Shown here piece after piece: positions 1 through 11,166 of a DNA stretch of 64,000 bases (position 1 is the stretch's first letter; the number at the start of each line of letters is the position of its first letter). Position numbers and translations under genes: made by a program. The notes under the pieces are model-generated. The model was not told the origin of the DNA. It ran no database searches and was given only the letters and a program-made list of their open reading frames with translations. The stretch is taken from contig CANLUH010000013.1 of NCBI GenBank assembly GCA_947494205.1, positions 1 to 64,000 on the forward strand, read 5' to 3'. The DNA comes from an uncultured Flavobacteriaceae bacterium. GTDB taxonomy: Bacteria; Bacteroidota; Bacteroidia; Flavobacteriales; Flavobacteriaceae.

Positions 1-123
1 TGGAATGGATTATATAATGGTAGTGCAATGCCAAACAGCTCATACTGGTTTACGGTGCAATACAGAGAACCAAGTACCAATGAAATGAAAACTCTAAAAG
101 CGCCTTTTGCGTTGAAGAGATAA
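1..123 (+). CDS. C-terminal end of a T9SS type B sorting-domain protein (partial)
   Basis: Forty codons are open from base 1 to a TAA stop at 121-123; the gene begins outside the window. The residues read WNGLYNG, then a SYWFTVQY strand, and end in APFALKR. This is the usual end of the gliding-motility-associated C-terminal (type B sorting) domain, which sends large surface or secreted proteins through the type IX secretion system of Bacteroidota. The domain call follows from the pattern W-[ND]-G...Y.NG...P...YW..V.Y...F.LKR known for that family. Nothing can be said about the passenger part. A strong hairpin follows 25 bases after the stop. Confidence 0.8.
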   Translation, partial: WNGLYNGSAMPNSSYWFTVQYREPSTNEMKTLKAPFALKR

Positions 124-148
124 AAAAGGTATTAAATTAAATACTATT

Positions 149-190
149 AAAGGTCTAAACTTATTATAAGTTTAGACCTTTTTTATTTTA
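149..190 (+). terminator. Intrinsic terminator after the T9SS gene
   Basis: A perfect 14-bp stem (149-162 with 168-181, loop of 5) is followed by a T-rich tract. It ends transcription of the gene that stops at 123. Confidence 0.85.
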
Positions 191-540
191 ATAAGATTAA
201 TATTTAGAGGCTTATTATGGGATGTTTTTATATTATTAATATAAGTGTCTAGTATAATGTAGAGTTGCTTTAAAATACATAGTGCAAAACGTTTTTATTA
301 TGTTTCTAACGAACTCTGATAGTTGTAAATTAACGTATGCTTGCATTAAAAACATGAGTATTAAGATGTCTAAAAATGGATAAGTAATGTGTGTTTCTAG
401 TTGTTTGCATTAAATGATGAGGAAGAGAAGAGAAGAGAAGAGAAGAGAAGAGAAGAGAAGAGAAGAGAAGAGAATTATAACACCCTATGGTTTTAATATA
501 ATTTGTAATACTACTATTTAATTATAAGATTGAGGAAATA
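191..540. other. Intergenic stretch without a gene
   Basis: No convincing reading frame is seen on either strand between the terminator at 149-190 and the secDF terminator. The only distinctive structure is the pentanucleotide tract at 423-474. The rest is AT-rich sequence without clear promoter boxes. Confidence 0.6.
423..474. repeat. Pentanucleotide microsatellite (AAGAG)10
   Basis: Ten uninterrupted copies of AAGAG run from 423 to 472 plus two more bases. The tract is purine-only on one strand. Such simple repeats change length by slippage. It lies about 140 bases before the 3' end of secDF and about 300 bases after the T9SS gene, so it is not inside a visible coding region. Confidence 0.95.
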
Positions 541-574
541 AAAAAAACCTGAACAATTTGTGTTCAGGTTTTTT
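541..574 (-). terminator. Terminator of secDF (possibly bidirectional)
   Basis: Stem AAACCTGAACA (545-555) pairs with 561-571 around a 5-base loop. On the minus strand it is followed by a run of T, about 40 bases after the secDF stop. A T tract on the plus strand side also allows activity in the other direction. Confidence 0.85.
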
Positions 575-612
575 ATGGTAATTAATTATTATCGTATTAA
601 ACGACGTAAGTT

Positions 613-3600
613 CTAAGCTTCTAATTCTTCAGAATCTTCTTCTATAACTTTGTTTTTAAGAGCTTCTGTAGCATCACCTCTCTTAACAGTATCATACATG
701 ATTGGAGTTGCAATAAATAATGAAGAGTATGTTCCTACTATTACACCAACAATTAATGCAAACATAAATCCTCTAATAGAATCTCCACCAAAGATAAAGA
801 TTGCTAATAATACAACTAAAGTTGTTAAAGAGGTATTTAATGTTCTACTTAATGTACTACTTAATGATTTGTCTATAACCTTATCGAAAGGCCAATCTGA
901 GTGATCATTGAAGAATTCACGAATTCTATCGAATACAACCACGGTATCATTTAACGAGTATCCAATTACTGTTAGTATGGCGGCGATGAATGCTTGATTT
1001 ATTTCCATTGAGAACGGTGCAACTTTGTATGCTATAGAGAATACACCTAATACTAATAATACATCGTGGAATACAGCGGCTACTGCTCCTAAAGAGAATT
1101 GCCATCTTTTAAAACGGAATAAGATGTAAAGGAATACAACTACTAAAGATCCTAATACAGCCCAAAATGATGCTGATTTAATATCGTCTGCAATAGTAGG
1201 ACTTACTTTATAGTATTTCATTAATCCTGCTTCTTTTTCTGCATTATCAACGAAACCAGCATAATCTAATCCGTTTAAATACGGTTGTAATGCTTTATGT
1301 AATTTTTGTCTTATTTCTTCATCAACTTCTTCTGAAGCTTCATCAATTTTATATTTTGTAGTAATTTTTAATTGATTTGTTCCTCCAAATGTTTTTGCTT
1401 GTGCACTTTCAAATACATCAGGGCTAGCTAAAACACCTGTAATTTCTGCTGCATTAACGTCTTGTGCAAAACGTACTTGGTATGTTCTACCTCCAACGAA
1501 GTCAACACCTTGATCTAGTTTATTAGTAAATAAAGAAACTAAACTTAATAAGATTAGTCCACCAGAAATCAAATAAGCAATCTTACGTTTTTTAAGGAAT
1601 GATACATCGATACCTCTAAATAAATTTTTAGTAATACCAGTAGAGAAATCTAATTTACCTCCTTTTTCTGCATACCAGTCAATTAATAGTCTAGTAATAA
1701 ATATTGCTGTAAATAGAGATGTTAATATACCTACTAATAATGTAGTAGCGAAACCTTTAATTGGTCCAGTTCCAAAAATAAATAAAATTAATGCTGTTAA
1801 ACCTGTAGTAATGTTTGCATCTAAAATAGAAGATAATGCGTTACTAAATCCATCTTTAATAGCAGATTTTTGATCTTTACCTTTTGTTAATTCTTCTCTA
1901 ATACGTTCGAAGATAAGTACGTTGGCATCTACCGACATACCAATTGTTAATACAATACCTGCAATACCTGGTAATGTTAACACCACTTCACTGGCTAGAA
2001 TACCAAAGATTAGTAAAATGTTTAATAGCATGGCGATATCTGCATATAATCCAGCTTTACCATAATAGAAAATCATCCATAATAATACTAATACTAATGC
2101 AATTAAAAATGACATTGTTCCACTCTCAATAGCTTCTTTTCCTAATGTAGGCCCAATCTCATCCGACTGAATAATCTCTGCTTTAGCAGGTAACTTACCA
2201 GCACGTAAAACGTTTGCTAAATCGGTTGCTTCATTAAGTGTGAAATCTCCAGAGATTTCAGAATTACCTCCTGCAATTCCTCCAGCAACAGTAACACCAG
2301 GAGCAGAGTATACAGTATTATCTAAAACAATAGCAATTTGACTTCCTTGTAAATTAGCTTGCTTTGTCATTTGCTCCCAAATTCTTGCGCCTTTAGGATT
2401 CATTTGCATAGTTACTATTGGTCTATTCAATTGGTCGAATGATTGACGAGAATTATCTACAACACCACCACTTAAAGGAGGTATACCATCTCTAGTGCCT
2501 TTAAGCACATATAGCTCTGTTAATTCACTATCTTTTTTAGGTTTACCAAATACAAACTTTACATTTTTAAGTTCTGCAGGTAATAATGCTCTTGCTTCAC
2601 GACTATTTATAAATTCTAAAACTGTAGCTTTATCTTTTATGTTAAAAGCAAAAACGACTGGTCCGTTTTGAGAACCGTAACCTGCAACTAAGTCTAATAA
2701 AGGATTAACCTCTTTTTCCGTGCTATCTTCTACTCCAGTTAAGTTTTCAATAATATTATTAGTTTCTGAAGTTTCAGTAGAATCTTTCTGTACAGTTGCA
2801 TCTTGTGCTTCAGTTTTTACTTCTAATTTACTTTTTAATAGATTATTTACATCTTCAAAATATTTGAAGAATTGAGCACCTTTGTAAGCATCCCAAAACT
2901 CTAATTCTGCAGTACTTGTTATTAATTCTTTTGCTCTTTCTACATCTTTTACACCAGGTAATTCTACTAAAATACGACCTGAAGTACCTAAACGTTGAAT
3001 GTTAGGTGATGCTACACCAAACTGGTCAATACGAGTACGTAATACTTGTAATGCAGAATTTATAGATTCGTCTATTTTTCTTGATATAACCGTTTTTACT
3101 TCATCGTCTGATTTTCCTATTTGGATTTCGTCTTCTAAAGAACGTGTTGCAAAAATATCTGGAGACGCTAATGTTTTATCTCCTTTAATAGCATCGAAAG
3201 CATTGTAGAAATCATCTACATAATCATTCTGTCCATTTTTTTGTAATTCGTCTGCATCTTCTAAAGCTTTTCTAAAAGCAGGATCTTGGCTATTATTAGC
3301 TAAACCTATTAAGATGTCTTTTACAGAGACCTGTAAAATAGCTTCTAAACCACCTTTAAGGTCTAAACCTAATTTCATAGATTTAGTTTTAACCTCAGAG
3401 TATGAGTTGCCTAAATAGACTTTAGTTGTATCATTAACTAACGAATCTAGATATTTAGTTTCGTAAGCAGTTACTTTCTTTTTTCTACCTTCTACGGAAG
3501 CATCAAACTTGCTTTCTGCTATTTGGTTAGCTTCACTTTCTATAGAGTTATTCATATAGGTGAAAGACAGTTGGTAAAGACTTACCAGTCCAAATAAAAG

Positions 3601-3633
3601 CGCAAACAGTTTTATTAATCCTTTGTTTTGCAT
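613..3633 (-). CDS. secDF: Protein translocase subunit SecDF, single-chain fusion
   Basis: This is an inner-membrane component that helps preproteins through SecYEG on the periplasmic side using the proton gradient. At 1006 residues it carries SecD followed by SecF in one chain, as is usual in Bacteroidota. Visible marks are the SecD motif LGLDLKGG at residues 88-95, the RTRIDQFGV segment of the periplasmic P1 domain, a first membrane segment near the N-terminus, a group of membrane helices in the middle ending the SecD part, then a second group with the SecF motifs (GVDFVGGRTYQV and GYSLNDTVVVFDRIRE). The periplasmic loop contains a variable Glu/Thr-rich stretch (around residues 270-310). 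It is a single gene with its own terminator. Confidence 0.97.
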   Translation of the reverse strand: MQNKGLIKLFALLFGLVSLYQLSFTYMNNSIESEANQIAESKFDASVEGRKKKVTAYETKYLDSLVNDTTKVYLGNSYSEVKTKSMKLGLDLKGGLEAILQVSVKDILIGLANNSQDPAFRKALEDADELQKNGQNDYVDDFYNAFDAIKGDKTLASPDIFATRSLEDEIQIGKSDDEVKTVISRKIDESINSALQVLRTRIDQFGVASPNIQRLGTSGRILVELPGVKDVERAKELITSTAELEFWDAYKGAQFFKYFEDVNNLLKSKLEVKTEAQDATVQKDSTETSETNNIIENLTGVEDSTEKEVNPLLDLVAGYGSQNGPVVFAFNIKDKATVLEFINSREARALLPAELKNVKFVFGKPKKDSELTELYVLKGTRDGIPPLSGGVVDNSRQSFDQLNRPIVTMQMNPKGARIWEQMTKQANLQGSQIAIVLDNTVYSAPGVTVAGGIAGGNSEISGDFTLNEATDLANVLRAGKLPAKAEIIQSDEIGPTLGKEAIESGTMSFLIALVLVLLWMIFYYGKAGLYADIAMLLNILLIFGILASEVVLTLPGIAGIVLTIGMSVDANVLIFERIREELTKGKDQKSAIKDGFSNALSSILDANITTGLTALILFIFGTGPIKGFATTLLVGILTSLFTAIFITRLLIDWYAEKGGKLDFSTGITKNLFRGIDVSFLKKRKIAYLISGGLILLSLVSLFTNKLDQGVDFVGGRTYQVRFAQDVNAAEITGVLASPDVFESAQAKTFGGTNQLKITTKYKIDEASEEVDEEIRQKLHKALQPYLNGLDYAGFVDNAEKEAGLMKYYKVSPTIADDIKSASFWAVLGSLVVVFLYILFRFKRWQFSLGAVAAVFHDVLLVLGVFSIAYKVAPFSMEINQAFIAAILTVIGYSLNDTVVVFDRIREFFNDHSDWPFDKVIDKSLSSTLSRTLNTSLTTLVVLLAIFIFGGDSIRGFMFALIVGVIVGTYSSLFIATPIMYDTVKRGDATEALKNKVIEEDSEELEA

Positions 3634-3814
3634 TTTTCTGTTGTTTGTGTCGAATAATTATATATTCGACTGTTATTTATGTGTTATATGTTTTAGCTTA
3701 TTTTAAGCTATTGGGAATTAAAAATAATATATCGGAAATTATACCACTATATGGAGTATAATCTCATAAGTTTTTAATTTAAATTGGTTTGAATGTATTT
3801 TATATTTAAATACG

Positions 3815-4435
3815 TTAAACTGTAAAAGGTCCTGCTCTTACCTCAGGAATGTTGTGTGAAGTATTATCTATTGCTATTGCAATATTTCTATTTATTTTAT
3901 AAGCTACTTTAGCAAGTTGCTTATTCTCGTCTACAGTTATTTCAGGTATGTAGGTGTTGAAATTTGGTATAGAGAAGCGGTCATACTCTTGTTTTAATTC
4001 AAAAGCATACTTATTGCTTAAATCTGAATTAAAATCTGAAGCACTTTTAATATCCGATACATCTATATTATATTTTTTAGATGTTTGCTTTTCAGGAGTC
4101 TTAGATGGGTTTTGTGTCTGCTTGTGTGAAGTATAGTCTATACTTAATACATTATCTTTAGAAAGTAATTGTTTTATACTTTTAGCATCTGTATTACTAT
4201 AGTAAGTAATTTTTAATTGATTACCTTCTTGATCTTCTACTTGAATATTATTAATTCCTATAGCGTGTAATTGTTCCGTTACAAGAGCTAAAGCATTCTC
4301 AGATTCGTTTGATGCTGTTTTAATGTCAGTAAATTGTAATATAATTTGCTGATTGTGTACAGTAGTTTGCTCCTTATGGACCCCTAAGAGGATAAGAAGA
4401 ATAATTAAACTACTAAAGCACCATTTCGCTTTCAT
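3815..4435 (-). CDS. Secreted or membrane-anchored hypothetical protein
   Basis: The 206-residue product starts with Lys, then a hydrophobic stretch (about residues 6-19), fitting a signal peptide or N-terminal anchor. The rest is hydrophilic: a first domain with alternating strands and helices (about 30-100), a Lys/Thr/Pro-rich linker (about 103-120), and a second part ending in RAGPFTV. I do not recognise a family. It stands alone between secDF and the next minus-strand gene, so its neighbours give no hint. The reading frame is clean and starts with ATG-AAA, so a real gene is likely. Confidence 0.7.
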   Translation of the reverse strand: MKAKWCFSSLIILLILLGVHKEQTTVHNQQIILQFTDIKTASNESENALALVTEQLHAIGINNIQVEDQEGNQLKITYYSNTDAKSIKQLLSKDNVLSIDYTSHKQTQNPSKTPEKQTSKKYNIDVSDIKSASDFNSDLSNKYAFELKQEYDRFSIPNFNTYIPEITVDENKQLAKVAYKINRNIAIAIDNTSHNIPEVRAGPFTV

Positions 4436-4550
4436 GCGCCAAATATAAAAATAAAGACTGTATTTATGTAGTCTTTTATGTAAATATATTACTATAAATT
4501 ATTGAAAGCTAAAAAACTAAATGAGAGAAGGTTTAGTAAAGAATTAAATA

Positions 4551-4583
4551 AAAAAAGAGCAACATTATGTTGCTCTTTTTTTA
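4551..4583 (-). terminator. Hairpin terminator
   Basis: AAAAAAGAGCAACA (4551-4564) pairs with 4568-4581 around a 3-base loop, with A and T runs on the two sides. It is placed to end the gene at 4604-5251 on the minus strand. Confidence 0.85.
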
Positions 4584-4603
4584 TTTAATTTATGCTTTGG
4601 GAA

Positions 4604-5251
4604 TTATTCTTGTTTCATGTTTTCATAACCCTCTGGCGGTGTCATGTCAAATTTATCATCAGAAACTGTTTCATCTTTAATTTCAGTTACTTCTGTTGTA
4701 ATTACCATATCTGTACCCATTTGGGTCATTTTCATTACTACATAAAGCGGAAATCCTTTTACTTTATCCCCTACCATAGAAGTTTGTTGAGATTTTACAG
4801 GAATATCCTCCGTTGTATACATCTCCATTTCCATACTTCCAGCATCTTGCGTTACTTTAACCGTATATTGTTTACATTTATAACCTAAAATAGTTTTAGT
4901 TTCTGTACCTTCTGTAACCTCTACACCTTTTACTTGATCTTCAGCATCTTTTAGATTTTGAAGCATGTATTTTTTACCTAGCATTGGGTTATCCATAAGT
5001 ACTAGCATATTTTTAGAGTCTGTTAGCGTCACAACATCTCCAGACATAGGATTAGAAAGTTCTGCTCTAGATTTGTCATTTTTAAAATAAGTAACAGTTT
5101 GCATATCGCCCATCATCTCTAACTGCGCTTTCATCTGCTCATTGTCTGTAGATATTGTTTGTTTAGAAACTATAACACCTTCCGTTATCTTTTTTTGAGC
5201 AGATACCATAACGGTTAATGATAATGCTAATAATGTTAATACTTTTTTCAT
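4604..5251 (-). CDS. Secreted DUF4412-like protein
   Basis: A 215-residue protein with a clear signal peptide (cleavage expected after VSAQ, about residue 18-19). The body is beta-rich and carries features of DUF4412-type periplasmic or outer-membrane-associated proteins: an ITEGVIVSK start strand, a segment with Met-rich helices (EQMKAQLEMMGDM), the ILGYKCKQY motif, and a late YVVMKMTQ strand. The family assignment is from recall of these motifs and is tentative. The function is unknown. A terminator follows 21 bases downstream, and the gene is probably monocistronic. Confidence 0.75.
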   Translation of the reverse strand: MKKVLTLLALSLTVMVSAQKKITEGVIVSKQTISTDNEQMKAQLEMMGDMQTVTYFKNDKSRAELSNPMSGDVVTLTDSKNMLVLMDNPMLGKKYMLQNLKDAEDQVKGVEVTEGTETKTILGYKCKQYTVKVTQDAGSMEMEMYTTEDIPVKSQQTSMVGDKVKGFPLYVVMKMTQMGTDMVITTEVTEIKDETVSDDKFDMTPPEGYENMKQE

Positions 5252-5335
5252 CTTATTAGTTTTTGTTAATTGTATACAATGTAAGTCTTTTTGTTTAGAA
5301 AAATGTTACACTATAAGTTGTTTTATTTTTAAATA

Positions 5336-5369
5336 AAAACCTCACAAGTAATATTACAGGTGAGGTTTT
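5336..5369 (-). terminator. Terminator of mdh
   Basis: AAAACCTCAC (5336-5345) pairs with GTGAGGTTTT (5360-5369), followed by T-rich sequence on the minus strand, 25 bases after the mdh stop. Confidence 0.8.
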
Positions 5370-5393
5370 AATGTATTAAAATTAGACTTTAAT

Positions 5394-6320
5394 TTAAAGT
5401 TCTAATAATCCATTAGTTTTCTTAACGCCTTCTGCGCTTTCAGCTAAATGTGCTTTTTCGGCATCACTTAATTCAATTTCAACAATTTTTTCAATACCAT
5501 TAGCTCCTAAAATTACAGGAACTCCAATACATAAATCGTTTAAACCATATTCACCTTCTAATAAAACAGAGCAAGGGAACATTTTCTTTTGATCGCATGC
5601 AATGGCTTGTACTAAACCGGAAACTGCTGCACCTGGTGCATACCAAGCAGAAGTACCTAATAATTTAGTTAATGTTGCTCCACCAACTTTAGTGTCTTGT
5701 TTTACTTGCTCTAAACGTTCTTCAGATAAAAATTCAGATACTTTTACACTGTTTCTAGTGGCATGTGCTGTTAAAGGTACCATACCTTTATCGCTATGTC
5801 CACCAATAACCATTCCGTCTACATCGCTAATTGGAGCTTCTAAAGCTTCTGCTAATCTGTATTTAAAACGTGCAGAATCTAAAGCACCACCCATACCAAT
5901 AATTCTATGCTTTGGTAATCCAGTAGTTTTGTGTACTAAATAGGTCATTGTATCCATTGGGTTGCTTACTACAATGATAATAGTATTTGGAGAGTGCTCG
6001 ATTAGGCTAGCAGATACCATTTTTACAATACCAGCGTTAATACCTATTAATTCTTCACGAGTCATTCCTGGTTTTCTAGGAATACCAGAAGTAATAACAC
6101 AAATGTCACTGTTAGCTGTCTTAGAATAATCGCTAGTGCTTCCTGTTATTTTTGTATCGAAACCATTTAAAGATGCAGTTTGCATTAAGTCCATTGCTTT
6201 TCCTTCTGCAAATCCTTCTTTAATATCTAATATTACCACTTCTGAAGCGAAGTTTTTAATAGCAATATATTCTGCACAACTTGCACCTACTGCTCCAGCT
6301 CCAACTACTGTTACTTTCAT
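5394..6320 (-). CDS. mdh: Malate dehydrogenase
   Basis: Oxidises malate to oxaloacetate with NAD in the citric acid cycle (cytoplasm). The protein of 308 residues starts at the ATG at 6318-6320. It begins with the Rossmann motif GAGAVG (residues 7-12). The substrate-binding Arg82 and Arg88 lie in the loop IPRKPGMTREEL, then come SNPMD, Asp148 and Arg151 in GALDSARFK, and catalytic His175 in GGHSDKGMVPL. The frame continues 13 codons further upstream, but that longer start falls inside a promoter -7 box (6357-6364), so the internal ATG is preferred. The lactate/malate class 3 type is the usual enzyme of Bacteroidota. Confidence 0.95.
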   Translation of the reverse strand: MKVTVVGAGAVGASCAEYIAIKNFASEVVILDIKEGFAEGKAMDLMQTASLNGFDTKITGSTSDYSKTANSDICVITSGIPRKPGMTREELIGINAGIVKMVSASLIEHSPNTIIIVVSNPMDTMTYLVHKTTGLPKHRIIGMGGALDSARFKYRLAEALEAPISDVDGMVIGGHSDKGMVPLTAHATRNSVKVSEFLSEERLEQVKQDTKVGGATLTKLLGTSAWYAPGAAVSGLVQAIACDQKKMFPCSVLLEGEYGLNDLCIGVPVILGANGIEKIVEIELSDAEKAHLAESAEGVKKTNGLLEL

Positions 6321-6356
6321 ATTTTTATGTTTTAATTGTAATGTTTTTAATGATCG

Positions 6357-6364
6357 CAAAAGTA
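6357..6364 (-). promoter_or_regulatory. Promoter -7 box of mdh
   Basis: On the minus strand the sequence reads TACTTTTG, a match to the Bacteroidota -7 element TAnnTTTG. Transcription would start near 6350, leaving a leader of about 30 bases before the ATG at 6320. The upstream -33 box is weak. This site helps to decide the mdh start. Confidence 0.6.
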
Positions 6365-6484
6365 GTGATTATTTACGAATTTTAAACTGAAAAAATTAAG
6401 GTTTTATCCTAAGGTTTTCAATTATTTAAGAATTATATTCTTATACTTTCTGGTCCGTTTTAATGAACCAATTATAATAAATGA

Positions 6485-6530
6485 AAAAACGCCTATAATT
6501 ATAAGAATAAATTACAGGCGTTTTTAGTTT
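6485..6530 (-). terminator. Terminator of gyrB
   Basis: A 16-bp stem with one mismatch (6485-6500 with 6510-6525) is flanked by an A run, giving a T tract on the minus strand. It lies just downstream of the gyrB stop. Confidence 0.85.
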
Positions 6531-6544
6531 GTTGTTATTAGAAG

Positions 6545-8845
<2,301 letters not shown>

Positions 8846-9967
8846 TTATAAATCTAGCCATTGTTTAAAGGTTGAGGCTTTGTTTTTTCCAATAACAATA
8901 TCGATTTCAGATTTTGGTTTTGTTTCTATTTTTAAGGAACTATTTCCGTATTTAATTACTTTATCTATGGCATAGATAGAAACAATAATTTGTCTGTTAG
9001 CTCTAAAAAATAATTTACTGTCTAGTGAGGAGTATATTTGATCTAAACTGTCGTTAGCAGTATAACGTTTACCATCGTTTCTTACAATATAGGTTATTGT
9101 GTTTTCTACATAAATATATGAGATGTCTTCTATGGCAACTGGCATGAGTTCATTTCTAATATAAGTTAGTAAGCGTTTTTTTGGCGCTTCTTTAATGTCG
9201 TCTTCTTTTTCCGAGATGCGTTGTTCTACTTCGGTTTTTGCTTCTGCTAAGCTAGTAACACTTTTTTGGTAGCTTTCTAATGAGGCATTTAATTTAGATA
9301 AGTTAAGTACACCATCTTCTATTCTTATAGATTTTTCTTCTATAATAGATTGGTAATAACTACTTACAAATCTTAAAAGTGTTAATAGAAAAACTAGTAT
9401 TAAAAGTCCTAGAATTATAAATGTTGTGTACAGACCACTTTTAAAAGTGTTTAATTTCGAGAATGTATTTTTTATATTAATATGAACAGTAACAATCCAA
9501 TCTGAGTTGGGAATAGGGTTAAGATGAATGATTTCTGAAGTGAAAGGTTGGTTACCTTCTAATTTATAATTTTTAATAAAACTATAAAGTTCTTCTCCAG
9601 AAATAGTTTGCTTTATATTGGAAACTAATGTGCCTTCTTTTGTGTTTTTTAAGCCTACTTGAGTAATATCTGGATAGCTTATAATGTTACCAGACCAATC
9701 TACTATAGATATAAATAAAGTTTCATTTTCTACATCTTCAATCGCTTTCTGAATAGCTTTAGAGACTTCTTTTTTATCTGAGTTTTTTAATGCTTCTTCA
9801 GTTAAAAAAGCAATTTGTTTCGCTTTTTGTTTTCCTGACTTAATTTCATTTTCTAATAAAAAAGACATGCTTTGTTTAGATATAGAAGGAATGAATACTA
9901 AAGATAATATTACATAGAATGCTAAAAAACTAATAGCTGTATATAGATATATTTTATATTTTTTCAT
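8846..9967 (-). CDS. Membrane-anchored LytTR transcription regulator with extracytoplasmic sensor
   Basis: A 373-residue one-component regulator. A first membrane helix (about residues 7-27) is followed by a periplasmic region (30-175) with a Cache-like look (FISIVDWSGNIISYPD, then PIPNSDWIVTVHI). A second membrane helix (about 179-201) leads into a coiled coil (about 205-255), and a LytTR DNA-binding domain forms the end (262-373, with IEDISYIYVEN and LFFRANRQIIVS). It has no receiver or kinase domain, so ligand sensing outside would act directly on DNA binding inside (inference). It is transcribed away from the OB-fold/YceI operon, with direct repeats between them. The domain call for the sensor part is less sure than the LytTR call. 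Confidence 0.85.
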   Translation of the reverse strand: MKKYKIYLYTAISFLAFYVILSLVFIPSISKQSMSFLLENEIKSGKQKAKQIAFLTEEALKNSDKKEVSKAIQKAIEDVENETLFISIVDWSGNIISYPDITQVGLKNTKEGTLVSNIKQTISGEELYSFIKNYKLEGNQPFTSEIIHLNPIPNSDWIVTVHINIKNTFSKLNTFKSGLYTTFIILGLLILVFLLTLLRFVSSYYQSIIEEKSIRIEDGVLNLSKLNASLESYQKSVTSLAEAKTEVEQRISEKEDDIKEAPKKRLLTYIRNELMPVAIEDISYIYVENTITYIVRNDGKRYTANDSLDQIYSSLDSKLFFRANRQIIVSIYAIDKVIKYGNSSLKIETKPKSEIDIVIGKNKASTFKQWLDL

Positions 9968-10040
9968 TAGGGGTCTAAACGATTTATAATTAAAGTACTA
10001 AAATACTATATAGGTTAATTAAAACTATAAATTTCAACCA

Positions 10041-10078
10041 GTTTTAATTCCGTTTTAAGAGGCAAATTTCCGTTTGAG
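10041..10078. promoter_or_regulatory. Direct repeats, candidate LytTR binding sites
   Basis: GTTTTAA at 10041 and 10052 and GTTTGAG at 10072 lie 11 and 20 bases apart. The octamer TTCCGTTT at 10048-10055 recurs at 10068-10075, exactly 20 bp away. LytTR proteins bind direct repeats on one face of the helix. The sites lie between the LytTR gene and the divergent operon, and just upstream of a TTTG at 10083-10086 that could be the operon's -33 box. Confidence 0.45.
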
Positions 10079-10199
10079 CAAGTTTGATAAGGAAAGCGTG
10101 TTATGTAATAATAGAAAATAACTATTTTTATTCTATAAAGACTATGGTATTTCGAATTACATTAGCGAAGTGTTATTAGTTTTGTTTCTAATTGAATTT

Positions 10200-10616
10200 A
10201 TGAAAAAATACTTTTTACATAAAAAAAATATAATTATTATAGCTGTTATAATATGTGTCTGCCTTGCTTTAAATATAGTGATGCAAAGCGCTATAGATAC
10301 AAATAAAATAGAAACAGAAAAACGTTTTACTATTAATGAGTTAATATTAGAGCATAAAACCGAAACGTTTAAGCAATTTGTAGAGAAAGCAATAGAGGTA
10401 GAGGGAGTAATAAAAGAAATAACATTTAGAAACGATAAGTATACCATAATATTAAGTGAAAAAAATCATAACACTTTAGTCTTGTGTGAAATGCAAATAG
10501 ATCAAAACCAGAAAATGACAAAGTTAAATGTCGACGAAAAAATTAAAATAAAAGGCGTTCTTAAAGGAGTTTTAATGGACGTTATTGTATTAAACTGTAT
10601 TATTTTAGAAAAATAA
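10200..10616 (+). CDS. Membrane-anchored OB-fold (tRNA_anti-like) protein
   Basis: The chosen ATG at 10200 gives 138 residues that begin MKKYFLHKKN, followed by a hydrophobic helix (about residues 11-28) that anchors or exports the protein. The soluble part has the strand pattern of an OB-fold: AIEVEGVIKEITFRNDKYTI, then EKIKIKGVLKGV. Small proteins of this kind (the tRNA_anti-like/OB-fold group) are common beside YceI and DUF5777 genes in Bacteroidota. A ten-codon upstream extension in frame lacks the usual look of a start. It is the first gene of a three-gene operon with 4 bases to the next start. The function is unknown. Confidence 0.7.
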   Translation: MKKYFLHKKNIIIIAVIICVCLALNIVMQSAIDTNKIETEKRFTINELILEHKTETFKQFVEKAIEVEGVIKEITFRNDKYTIILSEKNHNTLVLCEMQIDQNQKMTKLNVDEKIKIKGVLKGVLMDVIVLNCIILEK

Positions 10617-10620
10617 ATTC

Positions 10621-11166
10621 ATGAATAAATTTTTACTTTTACTTCTTTTTGTCTTTAGTGATAATTATTTACCTGCATCAGGCGAGTATATAGAAAGACA
10701 AGGGCAGGTAATGTTTTTTTCTTACACATCTGTAGAGAACATTCAAGCTGAAAACAATCAAGTTAATAGTCTATTTAAACCAGAGACTAGCGAAATAGTA
10801 GTGAGTGTTTTAATGCGTGCTTTTGTGTTTAAAAAATCGCTAATGCATGAGCACTTTAATGAAAGTTATATAGAGTCTGACTTATACCCTAAAGCTACTT
10901 TTAGTGGTAAAATTATTGATTTTGATCCTTCAATAAAAGGAGTACAAACACGATTAATAAAAGGCGATTTTACTTTAAAAAACACAACAAAACCTGTAGA
11001 GATAAAAGCTAAGATAATAGCAGAAGACGATACTTATAAAATTGAAGGAGCGCTTAGTGTGCTTGTTGAAGATTATGATATTAAAGTACCTCCTTTATTA
11101 TCTCCCAATATTGCTAAAAAAATTGATGTATCCTTTAACTTTAAATATTCACCATATGAAAAGTAA
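10621..11166 (+). CDS. YceI-family protein
   Basis: A 181-residue exported protein with an N-terminal hydrophobic stretch. The YceI-type lipocalin-like beta-barrel is suggested by GQVMFFSYTSVENIQAENNQ, the SDLYPKATFSGKI motif (family pattern: S-xxF-xxx-YPxAxF), FTLKNTTKPVEIKA and the late strand DVSFNF. YceI proteins bind isoprenoid-like lipids in the periplasm. It differs from the two other YceI proteins in this window by its sequence and by its partner genes. It starts 4 bases after the OB-fold gene, and the next gene overlaps its end by 11 bases, so the three are co-transcribed. Confidence 0.8.
   Translation: MNKFLLLLLFVFSDNYLPASGEYIERQGQVMFFSYTSVENIQAENNQVNSLFKPETSEIVVSVLMRAFVFKKSLMHEHFNESYIESDLYPKATFSGKIIDFDPSIKGVQTRLIKGDFTLKNTTKPVEIKAKIIAEDDTYKIEGALSVLVEDYDIKVPPLLSPNIAKKIDVSFNFKYSPYEK

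Noticed and set aside
6321-6359. Upstream extension of mdh by 13 codons
   Set aside because: A promoter -7 box (6357-6364) covers the upstream start, and the family begins at the inner ATG.
11042-11155. Extension of the DUF5777-like gene into the YceI gene
   Set aside because: The extra 38 codons are a shadow of the YceI gene in another frame, and a clear signal peptide begins at 11156.
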